Shown here: in pieces, positions 10,329 through 21,674 of the stretch
Position numbering within the stretch: the stretch's first letter is position 1
Layout: the number at the start of each line of letters is the position of its first letter
Made by a program: the position numbers and the translations under genes
Origin: Orbilia blumenaviensis
Lineage: Eukaryota; Ascomycota; Orbiliomycetes; Orbiliales; Orbiliaceae
Reading direction: 5' to 3'
DNA length: 64,000 nucleotides
Assembly: GCA_036872755.1 (NCBI GenBank)
Contig: JAVHNS010000001.1
Span: forward strand, 2,914,001 to 2,978,000
Notes under the pieces: model-generated
The model's database searches: none
Told to the model about the DNA's origin: nothing
The model's input: only the letters and a program-made list of their open reading frames with translations

Positions 10329-13300
10329 ATGGACCGATACAATCCGGGTTATCATGGCTACAGCCATCAGCAGCATCAGCAGCAGCTTTATGGTAGTAGT
10401 GGTGGTGGTGGTGGTAGTGGTGGTAATGGAGGAGGAGGAGGAAGCAGTGGTGGTGGTGTAGGGCGACCTGGGCATGCTCCTCCTCCACCACAAGGAACCC
10501 CCCACCATGGCCACCATCATGGGCACCCCATCCACGCCCCTCAGCAGCCTCAACAGGGCTTCTACGGCTCGCAGCATTCAGGGTTCTCATATAACTTCAA
10601 TTACATCCCTCCTTCGCCTTCTCAGTACTCTCATTCTGCATCACGAACCGGTCATCCTCATAACAATCATCATCCTCATTCCCAGACCCAGATCATGCAT
10701 CCTCCCGGCGGATATCCCCCTCAATCCTATGCAGCAACCTCTCCTACAGGCAACAGCAGTATGGCCTCCCATCAGCAGCAGCACCAAGCACAACACCACC
10801 ACCGTCAGAATAACCAGCAGCAGCAGCAGCCATACGGTCACCCCGCGGCCGCCAACTACTCGACTCATTCCTCCTCAACTTCCTCGTCTCCCCGCTATAA
10901 CCCCCCCTCCTCATCCTCACATCAGTACCAGCACCAGCATTATCAGCAACCTCGACCTCAGCATTCCCCTCAGCAGCACCGCCACGGCTCCTACGTTTCA
11001 CACCATCCCCCGGTTGCTTCTGGATCTGTATATACTCCCGTCGCTCAGTCTTCCACTTCTTCCAATAAGGCTATACAGGCTCCTACTACCATTGAAGAGG
11101 CTCTCCAATACACTCCTCTCGCTTCTATCCAGCCGTTTCATGGACGTAAGTCTAATCGTTCCCCTTCCGTAGAATGTGTGGTTCCAATGTTGCTAGGTTA
11201 TAACCTATGCTAACCTAAAAACTAAATCCTATCAGACATCATACCCACACCTACTATAGACGCCTCTGCTCTTGCTGCGAAAGCTGAACAGGCTGGTAAA
11301 AAGCTTCTCAGGGACTTCAATAAGTTGGATCCTATGTCAAAGCGATTCCGGACGGCTACGAGCGATATCAGCGGGTATATTAACAATACTATAGAGAAGA
11401 AAGGCCTACCGCTGTATGTTACCTCTTTAGCATGTTACCTACTAAATTGCTTTTACTATTGCTAACCACCTCGCATGTGTAGGGTGTTTAAAAAATCCAA
11501 GCTTGGATCTCCTCTAAATACTGCTACTGTCAAAACTCCTATCGAAGACCTACTCCAGAATTCTGGGCTTGGATCTTTCGAAACTACAGTTCTCCATAAG
11601 CTGTGTAAGTGCTTAAGCATCGAACGTCATCCCCGTCTTGATATAATGATCAAAGCTAACGCCACTGTGTTTCTCTAGCTAACCGGACCCCTTTGTCTAT
11701 CCTCGAGGACCCCCAGCAGTCTTTGAAACAACCGCCTACCTTACCTCTCAAGGTTAAAACCCCTTCAAAGGCCCCTTCAAAGACTCCAAAGTCTAGTAGT
11801 CATACACCAGCAGCTCACCAACAACTTCCACCGCAACCTCCACCACAACCTCCCCCTCCACCGGTAGCTGAGGTTCCTCGTTCGAACTTCTATATTGAGA
11901 TCCCCCCGGTTTCTTCTATTCCTCCCGTTCAAAGCAGCATCAATGGCTACGACAGGGCATTGACCCCCACACAACCACAGCAGGAGCGAGATACTACTCC
12001 CACCAGTAGGATCAAATCTATCCCTCCTGACCATCACCCGGCTGGTCAGCTGTTGGCGGCAATTGTACTCCCTCCGCCCAAGGACGACTTCACACCGACC
12101 GACTATACGACACACGAGCAGGCTGACTCTCGAATTTTGGTTTCGAATAACTTCAAGTCTCGAAAGCGAAGAAAGCTAGGGGACGACGAACACGAGGCAC
12201 AAATTGCAAACGTCGATACTCGAGCTAAGGCCGAGTCTGCAATTAATAATCTGCAGGCTCTGCTGATTAGACTCTTCGAAGACGAGGATAATTTGCAGCC
12301 GGATACCTCTGGTAACTTTCTTGTTTCCTCTTCTGGGTCATTTATACCCCCTGGAGCTCTTGGGTATTCTACTGAGGCGACTGGACAGTGCCTCTCGGTT
12401 GGTACACAGGTGAAGCTCGATCACGCCGTCCGACAAGTTGTCTTATATAACCGATTGGACAGAATGGACCTCGATGATCTCCTCCGCCTTTTAAAATCGT
12501 GTGATAACACGCTAAAGGCCGCGGAGAATCTTGATGTCAAGGTTGGTGAAGATGTGGGTGAATCATCGGATACGGGGGGGCCCGTTTCGGAGTGGGATAG
12601 AAAGATTGCATTCGCAGAAAACTCGGTGAAGGCATGTAGGACGATCCTGCGAGTGATGAATGGTGGACGACAAGAAAAACAATTGTACTCTGAAGAGCTT
12701 CTGACGTCAATCCACAATGTCGTCAAGAATCTGCTTGAGGGATCAATTGTTCCTCTCGTTGCCCTCCGGTCTGATAGGGAGGACGCTTTCAAAGCCGTTA
12801 TGTCTAAAAAGAAACCACTGAGAGACTTGCTGCAAGACATCACCAAGATCATTAGGCTTCTGACTCAATTAATCTCAGCTCAAGAGGTTACTGAAGATTT
12901 CTTGATCAAGATGATTTACACCTCTGTGACATTGGTCTTCATTGACAATGCTACAAGCGACAAAGACTCCGTGTTCGGTGCCAAGAAGGTAGAGAACCTA
13001 AGATTGGCGGCCATGAATGTCCTTGCCAAGATTTTCGCAAGATATCCTGACCAAGGCGATGGTATTATTAATGAGGTCCTTAGCAACCTTGAGAGGTTAC
13101 CGGTAGGCCGTCAGAGTGCCAAGAACTTCCAGATATCTGGTGGTGAAAGCATTCAATTGATCAGTGCACTCATGATGAACCTCGTGCAATCGTCGGGGAC
13201 ATATCATGAGCGGCCAACTGGCGCAAGTGCCCGACAAGCAGTAGAGTCCGATGAGGAGATGATCAATGACAACTCTGAAGATGGGCCTAGTAAAGGTGGC

Positions 13301-16300
13301 TTTCACTCGCAAGACGCAGAGACAATCGTGATGAGGCTAGAAGAAGTCATTGCGCGCTCTATGAGAACAGCCCAGGAGAAAACGGCTTATGTTACCTCGT
13401 ATATCGTTAATAGAGCGCTGAATACAGCCAAATCTTCGGACTCGAGCAATTCGAGGAACTTGTTGGATCTTATGGTCGAAGATTTTCTCGAAGTGCTTGA
13501 CAACCCTGAGTGGCCTGCAGCTGAGCTCTTCTTGAAAATCATCTGTATAAAAATGGTAAGTCCTCTTTCAACTACATATTTCCGAAGTCGGGGGTTAACT
13601 GTTGGATAGATTCACACTGTCGATGATCCAAAGGCGTCTGTTCCAGCCAAATCTGCGGCGCTAGAAGTTTTAGGCAAGCTTGGATCTCGGATCAGCTCGC
13701 TGTTCTCTCATCTCAAGAAAATCCACGGAGACAAGAATCCGTCCAGCTCAACGATAGATGGGATACTTTCAATGATTACCGACACTTACATCGACTACCA
13801 CACTAATACTGATGGCAAAGCCGGTCATGAGCTGAAAGAAGAACGAGACGCAGTATTCCGTAAAATGATACTTTGGAAGGGCCCTTTCAGAATGATTCTA
13901 GAGTATCTGTGGGAGAAGGATCAGAAGGAGGATGCTGATAATCTTCAGGTATGATGATTCGGCCCTGACTTGTGTAAATCATGGCTAATGTGCGATTTAG
14001 ACGGCTTGGGGATTCTTTGCATCCATGTGGGCAAACAGGCTTGTCGCGGGCTTCCAACAGTCCCAGGAGGTAGATGCCTCCTTAGCGTCTGATATTGCCC
14101 ATATATCGGACAATGTCTACAAGATGATAACGGAAAAGGCTTGGTATGAAGAGGCCGATGAACCGTATGTTGCAACTCCCACCATGCTGCTAGGCGACTG
14201 TACTAACGACTATCGCTCCAGGAACACTTACAAGAACAACCTACCCACTCCAATGCAGATCCGACAAGCCTATTTGCTCATAATTCTTGCTGGCGACTTC
14301 TGTAGCCACAGGCTCCTCATCCTAGCTCGATTGATCTACAGCATCGGTGGAGACCAGACTTCGGCTCGAAGTAAGGGTCTAAAGGCGTTGATGAACATTG
14401 TAGAACAGGATACCTCCATCCTCGAAGACAAGGGTCTGATCCCGACACTGTTGGACAGGTGTAAGGACGCTTCTCCTTCAGTTCGTGACTCCGCTTTAGA
14501 TATTATCGGGAAGTGTCTTGGCCTGAAGCCTGAACTTGAGCCGCGAGTTTTACCTACCATTTGCACCAGAGCGCATGACATGAATATCCCTCTTCGCAAA
14601 CGCGCTATCAAGTTGCTTCGGGAGATTTACCCCAACACGAACTTCCCTGACCATAAAGTAGATATTGCAAAATGTCTGCTCATGAGAGTGGTTGACCACG
14701 AGGCTGCAGTCGCAGAACAAGCCAAAAAATCGTTCGAAGACCTCTGGATTAACCAGTTCTTCCCACAACTTAAGGACGGTGAAGATGGCGAGCTCAGTCT
14801 CAAGGGCAAGGTAATCATTAGAGAGCGTGTTAGTATTATCACGAAGGTCGTTATTACGAACGAGAAGCTTGATGCACCCCTCAGCAGCTTGATCCAGTTC
14901 TTCCTAGACCCGGAAAACAAGCAAGTGGAACAGAACTCCAAGGTCTGTAGGTTGATGGTACAAGCCCTTTTTGACGATCTTGTCGATTCGACTGGAAATG
15001 ACGAGGATAAGCCGCGCCGTCAGAGCGTAATGCGAACACTGGTGGTTTTCGCCCGAGCATCGGCAAGCCTGTTCAAGGTTGACCAGTTGGACATCCTGAA
15101 GCCTTATATCAAAAACTTGAGCTCTACGGATGATATGGCCATCTATAGGTCTGCGATTGTTATCTTCAGGTGTGTTCTACCGGGACTTTCGGCAGCGCAT
15201 TCGAAGTTCTTGGAAGATGTTGCAACTGCCCTGTTGTCCAACGTGTCGAAGCTCCCTATGACAGAACTGCAGGAAGCAATCTTCTGCCTCTCTGAGATCA
15301 ACAAATCCTACGACATCAGCGCTCGTCTAATCGCGGTGTTTTGTTCGAGCTTCAACATCCTCAAGCCGTACTTCACGGCTGATACCAGCAAACTCGATGC
15401 TCAGGTCTTAAGGAAGATCTCCCGTTTGATCTGTATTGTCGGTCTCGTTGGGAACTACTGTCCGCTTGAGCGATATAATAAGGAAATCCGCCTCCGTCTC
15501 GCCAAAGGAAATCTGACGTTCAAGACTCCCAGCATTTCTGAATTCATTGTCGATACAATGCTACGCTTCGCCAATGAGAACGCCGACTCCAGTGTCCGTA
15601 AGGCCGCGCTTGAGGCAGTTGGAAATGTTGCCAAAACCCATCCAGAGCAGTACATGAGGCCCGCCGTCACTGGTGCTTTTGAGACAGTGTTCAAATCCGA
15701 CCAGAAGGACTTCAAATCGTTGGTTCTGAAGAGTTTGTACGACTTCCTAAGCGCCGAAGAGAGAAGTTCTGAAGAAGCACTTAGGAAAGGCAAGGCCCCT
15801 GCCGCGTCGAAAGAGAGCGTTGCCAATGCGGATTACGATCCCGGGAGGTTGACAGGTGCGAGCACGGCGACTTCGAGAGATGGTGTGTCCACGGCTCTTG
15901 CGCAGACCTTCTTGCATTATATCGTTCATATCGCTTTGAGCGCTGTCGATGACTATGGATATGCTGCTGTCGAGCTCACAGGATCGGTTCTGAGGCAAGG
16001 ATTGGTCCATCCGAAAGAGTGTACGCCTGCCTTGGTAGCGCTGATGACCTGCCCCGATGTAAGGATAGAAAACGTCGCGAAGCGGGAACTCAAGACTTTA
16101 GCCCAGAAACATGAGAGTATTGTTGAGAGGGCGTATATGGAGGGATTCCGATTGGCGTTTAAATATCAACTCGAAGTGATCGACTCCGAAGACGGCGCTG
16201 ATAGTTCCACGTACAGTTCCAAACTCGCCAATCTATACGCTCTTACCGTTGCGAGCCGGAAGGTGAAGAAGAAGTTCCTGGGGAATCTGCTGGCGGCGCT

Positions 16301-17131
16301 GGAGTTTGATCCTGTTAAGTTACAGGTGTCGGCGACTCCCTCGCACCTTACTTACTCCCGCTTTGTTCTTCAAAACCTTGCATACTTCGACTATGTCTCC
16401 GTTGAGGATGTGCACCAAGTCGCTTCGGGACTCGAGAAGATTGTGGGCAACATTGGAACTACCGTCGTTCACCAGATTGAAACCGAGGTTCTCCAGATCA
16501 GTCTTGAGAGCGCGGAGCCTACGAAGCCTGTTGATCCGATTGTGAAAAGGCGACTGTGTATGGCTTCTGTTATCCTTAATATGTGCTGGAATACCAGAAC
16601 CTACCTCAGGAAGCTGTATGGTGTCACAACGGAAGTCATGATCAAAAAGGCGAAGAATACCAAGGAGTTGACAAAGGCTCCAACGAGGGTTGTAGGGATG
16701 GGTGGTAGAGGACTCTGGGATGAAATGGCGGAATTAATGTTGACGTTGGAGAGTGACATGGGAATGGACAACCAATTCCGAGAGGTGAGTTTTACCTGCC
16801 ACGAATGAGACTTGATGGGTTGATTCATTGTTGCTAATTATTTGGAACCGTGCAGTTCGTTGAGCTTCTGACCGTCGACAATGAATTCAAACGTATCGCT
16901 GAACACGAGGACGATGATCTTTTTGGTGGTGCTGGCGGTGAAGACGATGACGACGACGATGGAGCCGGGGGCGGAGGCCCCGACGCCACACCTCACCGCA
17001 ATCGAGGTAGGCCTCGAAAGCGGAAGACGGGAATGACACCACCGCCCTCACACAAACCGACTAAGAGACGGAAGAAGAAGGGCGATGGGTCACCTGCTGA
17101 CGATGGCGGCGGAGATGATGGCGACGACTAG
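10329..17131 (+). CDS. SCC2: Sister chromatid cohesion loader Scc2/Mis4 (NIPBL homologue)
   Basis: Eight exons: 10329-11145, 11236-11413, 11483-11604, 11679-13555, 13610-13948, 14001-14164, 14222-16784 and 16856-17131, giving 2111 residues; all phases close. The N-terminus is low-complexity (Gly, Gln, His, Pro, Ser), as in fungal Mis4, where the Scc4 partner binds. From exon 4 on the protein is a long HEAT-repeat hook; the segments SILEDKGLIPTLLDRCKD, SVRDSALDIIGKCLG, LRKRAIKLLREIYPN and DHEAAVAEQAKKSFEDLW match the conserved NIPBL HEAT core. With Scc4 it loads cohesin onto chromatin in an ATP-dependent way. Exon 8 carries acidic Asp runs and an AT-hook-like GRPRKRK. The frame stops at a TAG (17129-17131) but stays open and lysine/arginine-rich for 111 more codons (see separate entry). 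Intron 6 (57 nt) is stop-free and a multiple of three. Confidence 0.9.
10386..10458 (+). repeat. GGT/GGA trinucleotide-rich tract in SCC2 exon 1
   Basis: Consecutive GGT and GGA triplets encode a poly-glycine stretch after a Gln/His-rich start. It lies in the disordered N-terminal tail of Scc2, before the HEAT region, and is a likely site of length variation. Confidence 0.8.
14165..14221 (+). other. 57-nt stop-free intron in SCC2
   Basis: Donor GTATGT, branch point TACTAAC about 20 nt before the acceptor, acceptor CCAG. Removing it joins Asp-Glu-Pro to Asn-Thr-Tyr-Lys. Its length is a multiple of three and it contains no in-frame stop, so retention would insert 19 residues without breaking the frame. 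Confidence 0.8.
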
Positions 17132-17467
17132 AAACCGTCGACTTCATTGAAGAAGGCTGCTGCTGTCACTAAGAGGAAACAAGTGGGACGGAGAAAGAAG
17201 AATGCTGAGACCGAGTCGGAGGAGAGTGATGAGGAGACAGATGAGATCGAACAAGAGGAGCAAATACCGGAGCTTGCCGCGAGAGTCACAGTGTCAAGAA
17301 GTGGCCGTCGTGTTTCCGCCCCGGCCCGGCAAGTTTCTGCGCGGTTCGAAGATACTCTAACTCCCGAGCCCAGACGAGGCAGCAGAAGGAAAACAATTGA
17401 GGGCCCGTTTGACCTTATGAGTGAAGAAGGCAGTGCGAAGAAGAGACCACGCCGTGGGAAGAAGTAA
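17132..17467 (+). other. In-frame continuation of SCC2 after the TAG
   Basis: Directly after the TAG at 17129-17131 the same frame runs open for 111 codons to a TAA at 17465-17467. It encodes a Lys/Arg/Glu-rich tail including KRKQVGRRKK, a Glu-rich stretch, VSRSGRRVSAPARQVSARFE and a terminal KKRPRRGKK, composition very like the nuclear basic tail that precedes the stop. No GT-AG pair of matching phase that ends at the TAG removes the stop. It is either a C-terminal coding extension interrupted by a nonsense change or sequencing error, a stop-readthrough extension, or, less likely, an untranslated relic. The ATG at 17147 makes a separate 106-residue gene possible but unlikely. Confidence 0.6.
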
Positions 17468-18646
17468 TCACTACCTCTTTGTCTCCGATCCATTCCATTC
17501 CTCTTCGACCAACAATCATCGACTCAAATCTTTTGCCTGTCAAATACTTTGAACTCACAAACAACGTGATGGGGTTTTGTATCTGTGAGGCCAATACAAC
17601 GTTCTGTTCCTTAAATTTTTAATTTTTTTTCTTTTCTTGTCCCTTTTTTTTTACTATTACATTCTTGTTTCTACCCTTGATTGATAAAGCTACTAGTTTT
17701 AGTAGACTGTACTTATAATAATCCTTTGCTCTACCTCTTTTTTTATACTGTGTTGGAAAGACCTTGCTAATCCGGGAGAATTCCTGTTTAGAAGGATTCT
17801 ACTATTGTCCTCGTTGGGCTTCCTAAATTGTTTTCCCCTTGTTTATCAATTTTATCGTATTGTTTTTTTGGGGTTTTTTTTTTGCCAATATCAAGAAGAA
17901 GAGGAGGAGGAGGAGGAGGAGAAGAAGACGGTAAAGTTTCCCGTACCAGAAGAAAACGCAAGATGCATTTGCAGTGGCGTTAACGTTCACGTTTATTGTT
18001 GTTTTGAACTTTTGCCTTTCTGATTTTTTGGTTCTTTTTTTCTATAGCTCGTTGTAAAAAGAAAATAACAACTCTTTTTTTTTTTTTTTTTTACATTTTT
18101 TTAATGGTTAACCACTAGCTGGCGGGTTGAGGTCGGTATTTGTAATTATTATTATAATTAATGGTGTTCATTGAAGAAGTGAACATTACACTCAAAAAAA
18201 AAAAGATAGAAAGAACTAATCACTGTGATATGTTGATGGCTAGGTTTATCCGTCGTGCTAGGTAGTTACCTATTTAGATGTATTAATTACCTGGGTAAAT
18301 ACGTGGCTTCAAGGCCGACAATGATCTGCGTTCGAGTTAAAGCCCTGTCTCTAATTAGGTATATACGTATATGGGGAGATATCAACGGGTCTGCCATTTA
18401 TATACATATATGCCAGTTTATACAGATAGTGATGGGGAAAAAAAAAAAAAAAAAGATCTTAAATTTTAATCCAAAGAAGGAAGATGTAATTGTCCTCCCA
18501 TTACTGCAATAAATATTCCGTTGGATTGACGTATATGCTCCGAGCCGTGACAGCATGTTGATTAGATCCGTAGGAAACTTCTTTTTTTTTGAAAGGGATG
18601 TAAGTATGTATAGATATGGCGCACAGTAACCTGAAAAAGTTGGGGG
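17468..18646. other. AT-rich spacer with homopolymer tracts
   Basis: Contains T-rich 3' sequence of SCC2, a GAGGAG purine run near 17897-17927, a T18 tract near 18074-18092 and an A16 tract near 18437-18454. Nothing gene-like is visible; the right end is the 3' side of the small minus-strand gene that stops at 18647. Confidence 0.5.
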
Positions 18647-19195
18647 CTATTCGGTTTTCATCCTCCCAGCATCCGCATCTTCCTTGGGTAGTTCGGGAGT
18701 GAAACCATAATAACATTTCAACCTATGCATGTAATGTTCACGCCAAGTTGTTAAATAAAACCCCTGTTTGATGTGATCACGCATCAAAGACGGAACAATG
18801 GGTTTCCCCTCCTCCGCAGAGTCGAAATCCATTCTGAAAAATAAAGAAAGCAAAGGCCCGTCATCATCCGCATACACAGCCTCCCAAGCTACATCTTCAT
18901 CCCTGACATCTTTAAAATGACTCACGTCGGTCTCATCGCTATCCGTGCCGGTAAATTCGACGTAGTCTTTTGCTTTGGGGTTGTACAGTCCAACTATCCC
19001 CCTTGCCAGAAATAACTTTGCAATTTTTCTAGAATTAAACTCTTTAAAGTCGGGGGCGGACGGGACTCTCAAGCAATGGTATTCTGAGTCATCATTTGCA
19101 TGGCAGAACAGAACCCATCTTATCCGCCTGACGCGGATCGCTATGGTATGTGGGCGTGGAGGGGGGGGTTTCTGGTCGGGAAAGGCGTATGCCAT
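18647..19195 (-). CDS. Hypothetical protein, 182 residues
   Basis: Intronless frame with coding-like composition, unlike the AT-rich DNA around it. The protein starts with a Pro-rich segment, then RRIRWVLFCHANDDSEYHCLR, SRKIAKLFLARGIVGLYNPK, an acidic stretch and a C-terminal part ending FTPELPKEDADAGRMKTE. There is no signal peptide, membrane segment or family motif that I recognise. A TATATATAA sequence at 227-235 of the 19-kb block (19227-19235) sits 32-40 bp upstream of the ATG, which supports a real promoter. Function unknown. Confidence 0.55.
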   Translation of the reverse strand: MAYAFPDQKPPPPRPHTIAIRVRRIRWVLFCHANDDSEYHCLRVPSAPDFKEFNSRKIAKLFLARGIVGLYNPKAKDYVEFTGTDSDETDVSHFKDVRDEDVAWEAVYADDDGPLLSLFFRMDFDSAEEGKPIVPSLMRDHIKQGFYLTTWREHYMHRLKCYYGFTPELPKEDADAGRMKTE

Positions 19196-19226
19196 TGGTA
19201 GTATCTGGGGGGGTATGGCCCGCTAG

Positions 19227-19235
19227 TATATATAA
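19227..19235 (-). promoter_or_regulatory. TATA-like element upstream of the 182-residue gene
   Basis: TATATATAA lies 32-40 bp before the minus-strand ATG at 19195. Position and sequence fit a TATA box, although transcription would then start very near the ATG. Confidence 0.35.
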
Positions 19236-20640
19236 CGGTTGTGTTATCGATCGTGGTGCTCGCGAGATCTTTGAGTATTTGGTCATGTAACCCCCCTTTA
19301 ACCCTGCTACCAATTTTTTTGCTAACGATTGCCGGGTTATCGCTGCAACAGTGAAGGTTTGGGAGCTCGAGGCCAGTACTGACGTGTAGCGTGCCTGTCG
19401 TTTTTTTTTTTCTAGACTATACTGTGACTTCTATAACCCCCCTCTTGAATTCATGAAGGCCGAGGGTTTTACTTGGATGTTTGGTGAAGCGACGGGTGTA
19501 AGTATTTAAGTAAGTACCTAAGTAAGTACCTGGGTAGGTACCTACTTGCTTATATTTATATACGTACGGAAACTGTGGAAGATTGCCAGTTCGGAACAAT
19601 GTCTTGCGTGTGCGCATGCATGTGAGGGAGTTAAATTTGAAGTCAGCTTAGAATTAATTAAAAGGTACGTAGCCGATCGACAGTTTCGCGATCTGCAATG
19701 CGTGCACATCGTGTACTTTAAAACTCATGTTTGTTGTAAATATTTAAGTAGGTGGGTATATATTGATATCGATGACATTAATATTGCCATGCACCGATCG
19801 ATCTGGGCCTGGAGGACGGTACCGGCCCCCATTGAATACCCAAAGACAACGTACTTAGGTACCTACCTCTTACCTACCTCCAACTTACTAGTCAAGCAAG
19901 CCACCACAGACCGCGGCAGTCTTATATATCCGATATTATTGTTTTTTTATTTTTTATTTTTTATTGTGAAGTTTCCCTTTTATGCTTTCATTTCCGTACC
20001 CACTTTAAGATTCTGGAATCTTTTCATATTTAGATATAACCTATATATCAGAAAGAAGAAAAAAATAGAAAATAAAAAATAGCATGCATAGGTATGCAAC
20101 ATTAAAGGGTCCATATCTAGGTATGCAAATAGTTCGTATTTATGTGCCTAACAAACATTTCTTTTCTGATTTGGCCCAGTATACGTACCCTACCAACATT
20201 GCTTCTATTATTCAGCTGCACTCAGGCTTAAGGGACGTAGCTTCCAAGGCCTTAAGGACCGAAATGGCACTTTAGAGACGAGGCTTGCTTGAGTATAGAC
20301 GTACCCGTATATATATATATATATATGCATACAAGTTGACCTAACCTTATAAGCTTAAAGGGACGACTTGAACGCGACGTACTGTTTAACTATCGCCCAA
20401 CGGCCCTTACAATTACGCGAAACATTCGAAACCTTTACTTGAAAGGGAAGAAGTTGTAGTATATACCTATACATACTTATATCTGGTATAATAAATATAC
20501 TAAAAAAAAAGGAATTCCAGATAGTGGGATCATCGATACGTACGTACTCTCCGAAGTATTATGATCTCATAATAAGAGTCGACGGTTCGTAGAACCTTCG
20601 AGATGCTTGATGGTGACTGGGCAGAACCCTCTTTCCTCAC
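19236..20640. other. AT-rich, gene-poor stretch with short TAGGTA palindromes
   Basis: Stop-rich and AT-biased sequence with repeated short words: GTAGGTACCTAC (19534-19545, a perfect 12-bp palindrome), TAGGTACCTA (19856-19865) and TAGGTATGCAA twice (around 20090 and 20118), plus a TATATATATATATAT run near 20311. The open frame of 178 codons starting near 19546 lacks an ATG there and has AT-driven composition, so it is not called. Confidence 0.5.
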
Positions 20641-20654
20641 TCCATAAATTACCA

Positions 20655-20757
20655 TATATATAAAAATACCTATTTAAACCTGCCCCCCCAGCATCTGTCT
20701 TCCAAATTAATCTTACCTCCACCTCCACTTCTACCTCTTCCTCCACCTCCAAAGACC
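20655..20757 (+). promoter_or_regulatory. Promoter-like block: TATA box plus CT tract
   Basis: TATATATAAAAA at 20655-20666 is followed by a long pyrimidine-rich CCACCTC/TTCTACC tract to about 20757 and then an ATG in A-rich context at 20809. This is the classic layout of a strongly expressed filamentous-fungal promoter, and suggests that the broken gene behind it was, or is, a real gene. Confidence 0.45.
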
Positions 20758-20808
20758 ACTATTGCCTCTCCCAAATACACTGCTCAAAAACACCAAACAC
20801 AGTTTACA

Positions 20809-21674
20809 ATGGTTCTCAACGCGTCTTTCCTCAAGTTTGAAGACCAAAAGGCACAAGGTTTTTTTTTTTTTAAAAAAAAAAACCCTGTCTCAGGAGGCGA
20901 CGAGAAAGTTCACGGACGAGAAAAGAGGTCCTTAAAAGCGGAAAGGGGCTCTCTCGTCGAATACGAAGCCCCCCCAAAAAACAACAAAACGTTCTGAATT
21001 TTGTTGTGATCTTTCTCACAGTTGCTACGACAATGATATTCGGGAGTCGGATCGGTGGATGCTTTTTTTTTTGAAAGCTCACCAACGCCATCTTCCCAAC
21101 GGGCCTTCTGACCTCTCCAAACTGGAGGAAAGCCCGGAAATGTTCCAGGGCTTCCTATCAAAGGTTTCGGAGTCACCACCAGAGTGTACCAAGCACTCAC
21201 CCCAGCCGAGGAGTTTGTTCTTAAAGTCCAACCCCACGTCAAGTTAGTATTTTCTTTCTTTTTCCCAAAACTAGTTGCAGGCTAATTGACCTTTCAAATT
21301 AATTCTAGAGAACACGCTCTGGTTGGTGCGAGGAAGGCATACAACATATGGTATGTCATTTTTGGTATGCTCTTGAGGAGGTCGTCACAGCTACGACGTT
21401 CATCTGGAATGCCATTCTTGGGAGGGCCATCTTGGTTTGGCAAGATGAGTCCAAAGCATAGGTATGAACTCCGCAAATACAACCAATCAGCATTTCTTCT
21501 TTATACATAAAAACCTGTTCAAAATTTGCTAACGATAATGATGAACTATTTGTGTAGGCGGACTTGGTCACCCTTCAAATAGATGAAGCGGAGGTCCCAA
21601 GTATAAGCAGCAAGAGGGCAAGAAGGTGCGGGAAAGGGAGGAGGGGGAGATGCCGGCAACAGTTAGTGGTCTAA
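20809..21674 (+). pseudogene. Decayed or frameshifted gene of unknown family
   Basis: Behind a good promoter and ATG the first 16 codons read MVLNASFLKFEDQKAQ. Coherent coding-like pieces then follow in shifting frames: GFGVTTRVYQALTPAEEF with VLKVQPHVK (about 21150-21243), joined across a probable intron to EHALVGARKAYNI (about 21309-21348), a one-base frame jump, then YALEEVVTATTFIWNAILGR (about 21365-21424) ending at a TAG, and ADLVTLQIDEAEVPSISS after a TGTGTAG acceptor (about 21559 on). T12-A11 and T10 tracts interrupt the region. I could not build one open spliced frame, so I call it a probable pseudogene; an intact gene with unusual introns remains possible. Family not recognised. Confidence 0.35.

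Noticed and set aside
10474..11172. 232-codon plus-strand frame inside SCC2 exon 1
   Set aside because: Alternative frame of the low-complexity Gln/His/Pro-rich tail; it cannot join the conserved downstream exons in phase.
17147..17467. Separate 106-residue basic protein starting at an internal ATG
   Set aside because: It is in the same frame as the last SCC2 exon and starts only 15 nt after the TAG, with no room for its own promoter; it is better explained as the interrupted SCC2 tail.
19546..20082. 178-codon plus-strand frame
   Set aside because: It does not start at an ATG, its composition is driven by AT-rich and homopolymer DNA, and it contains no recognisable domain.
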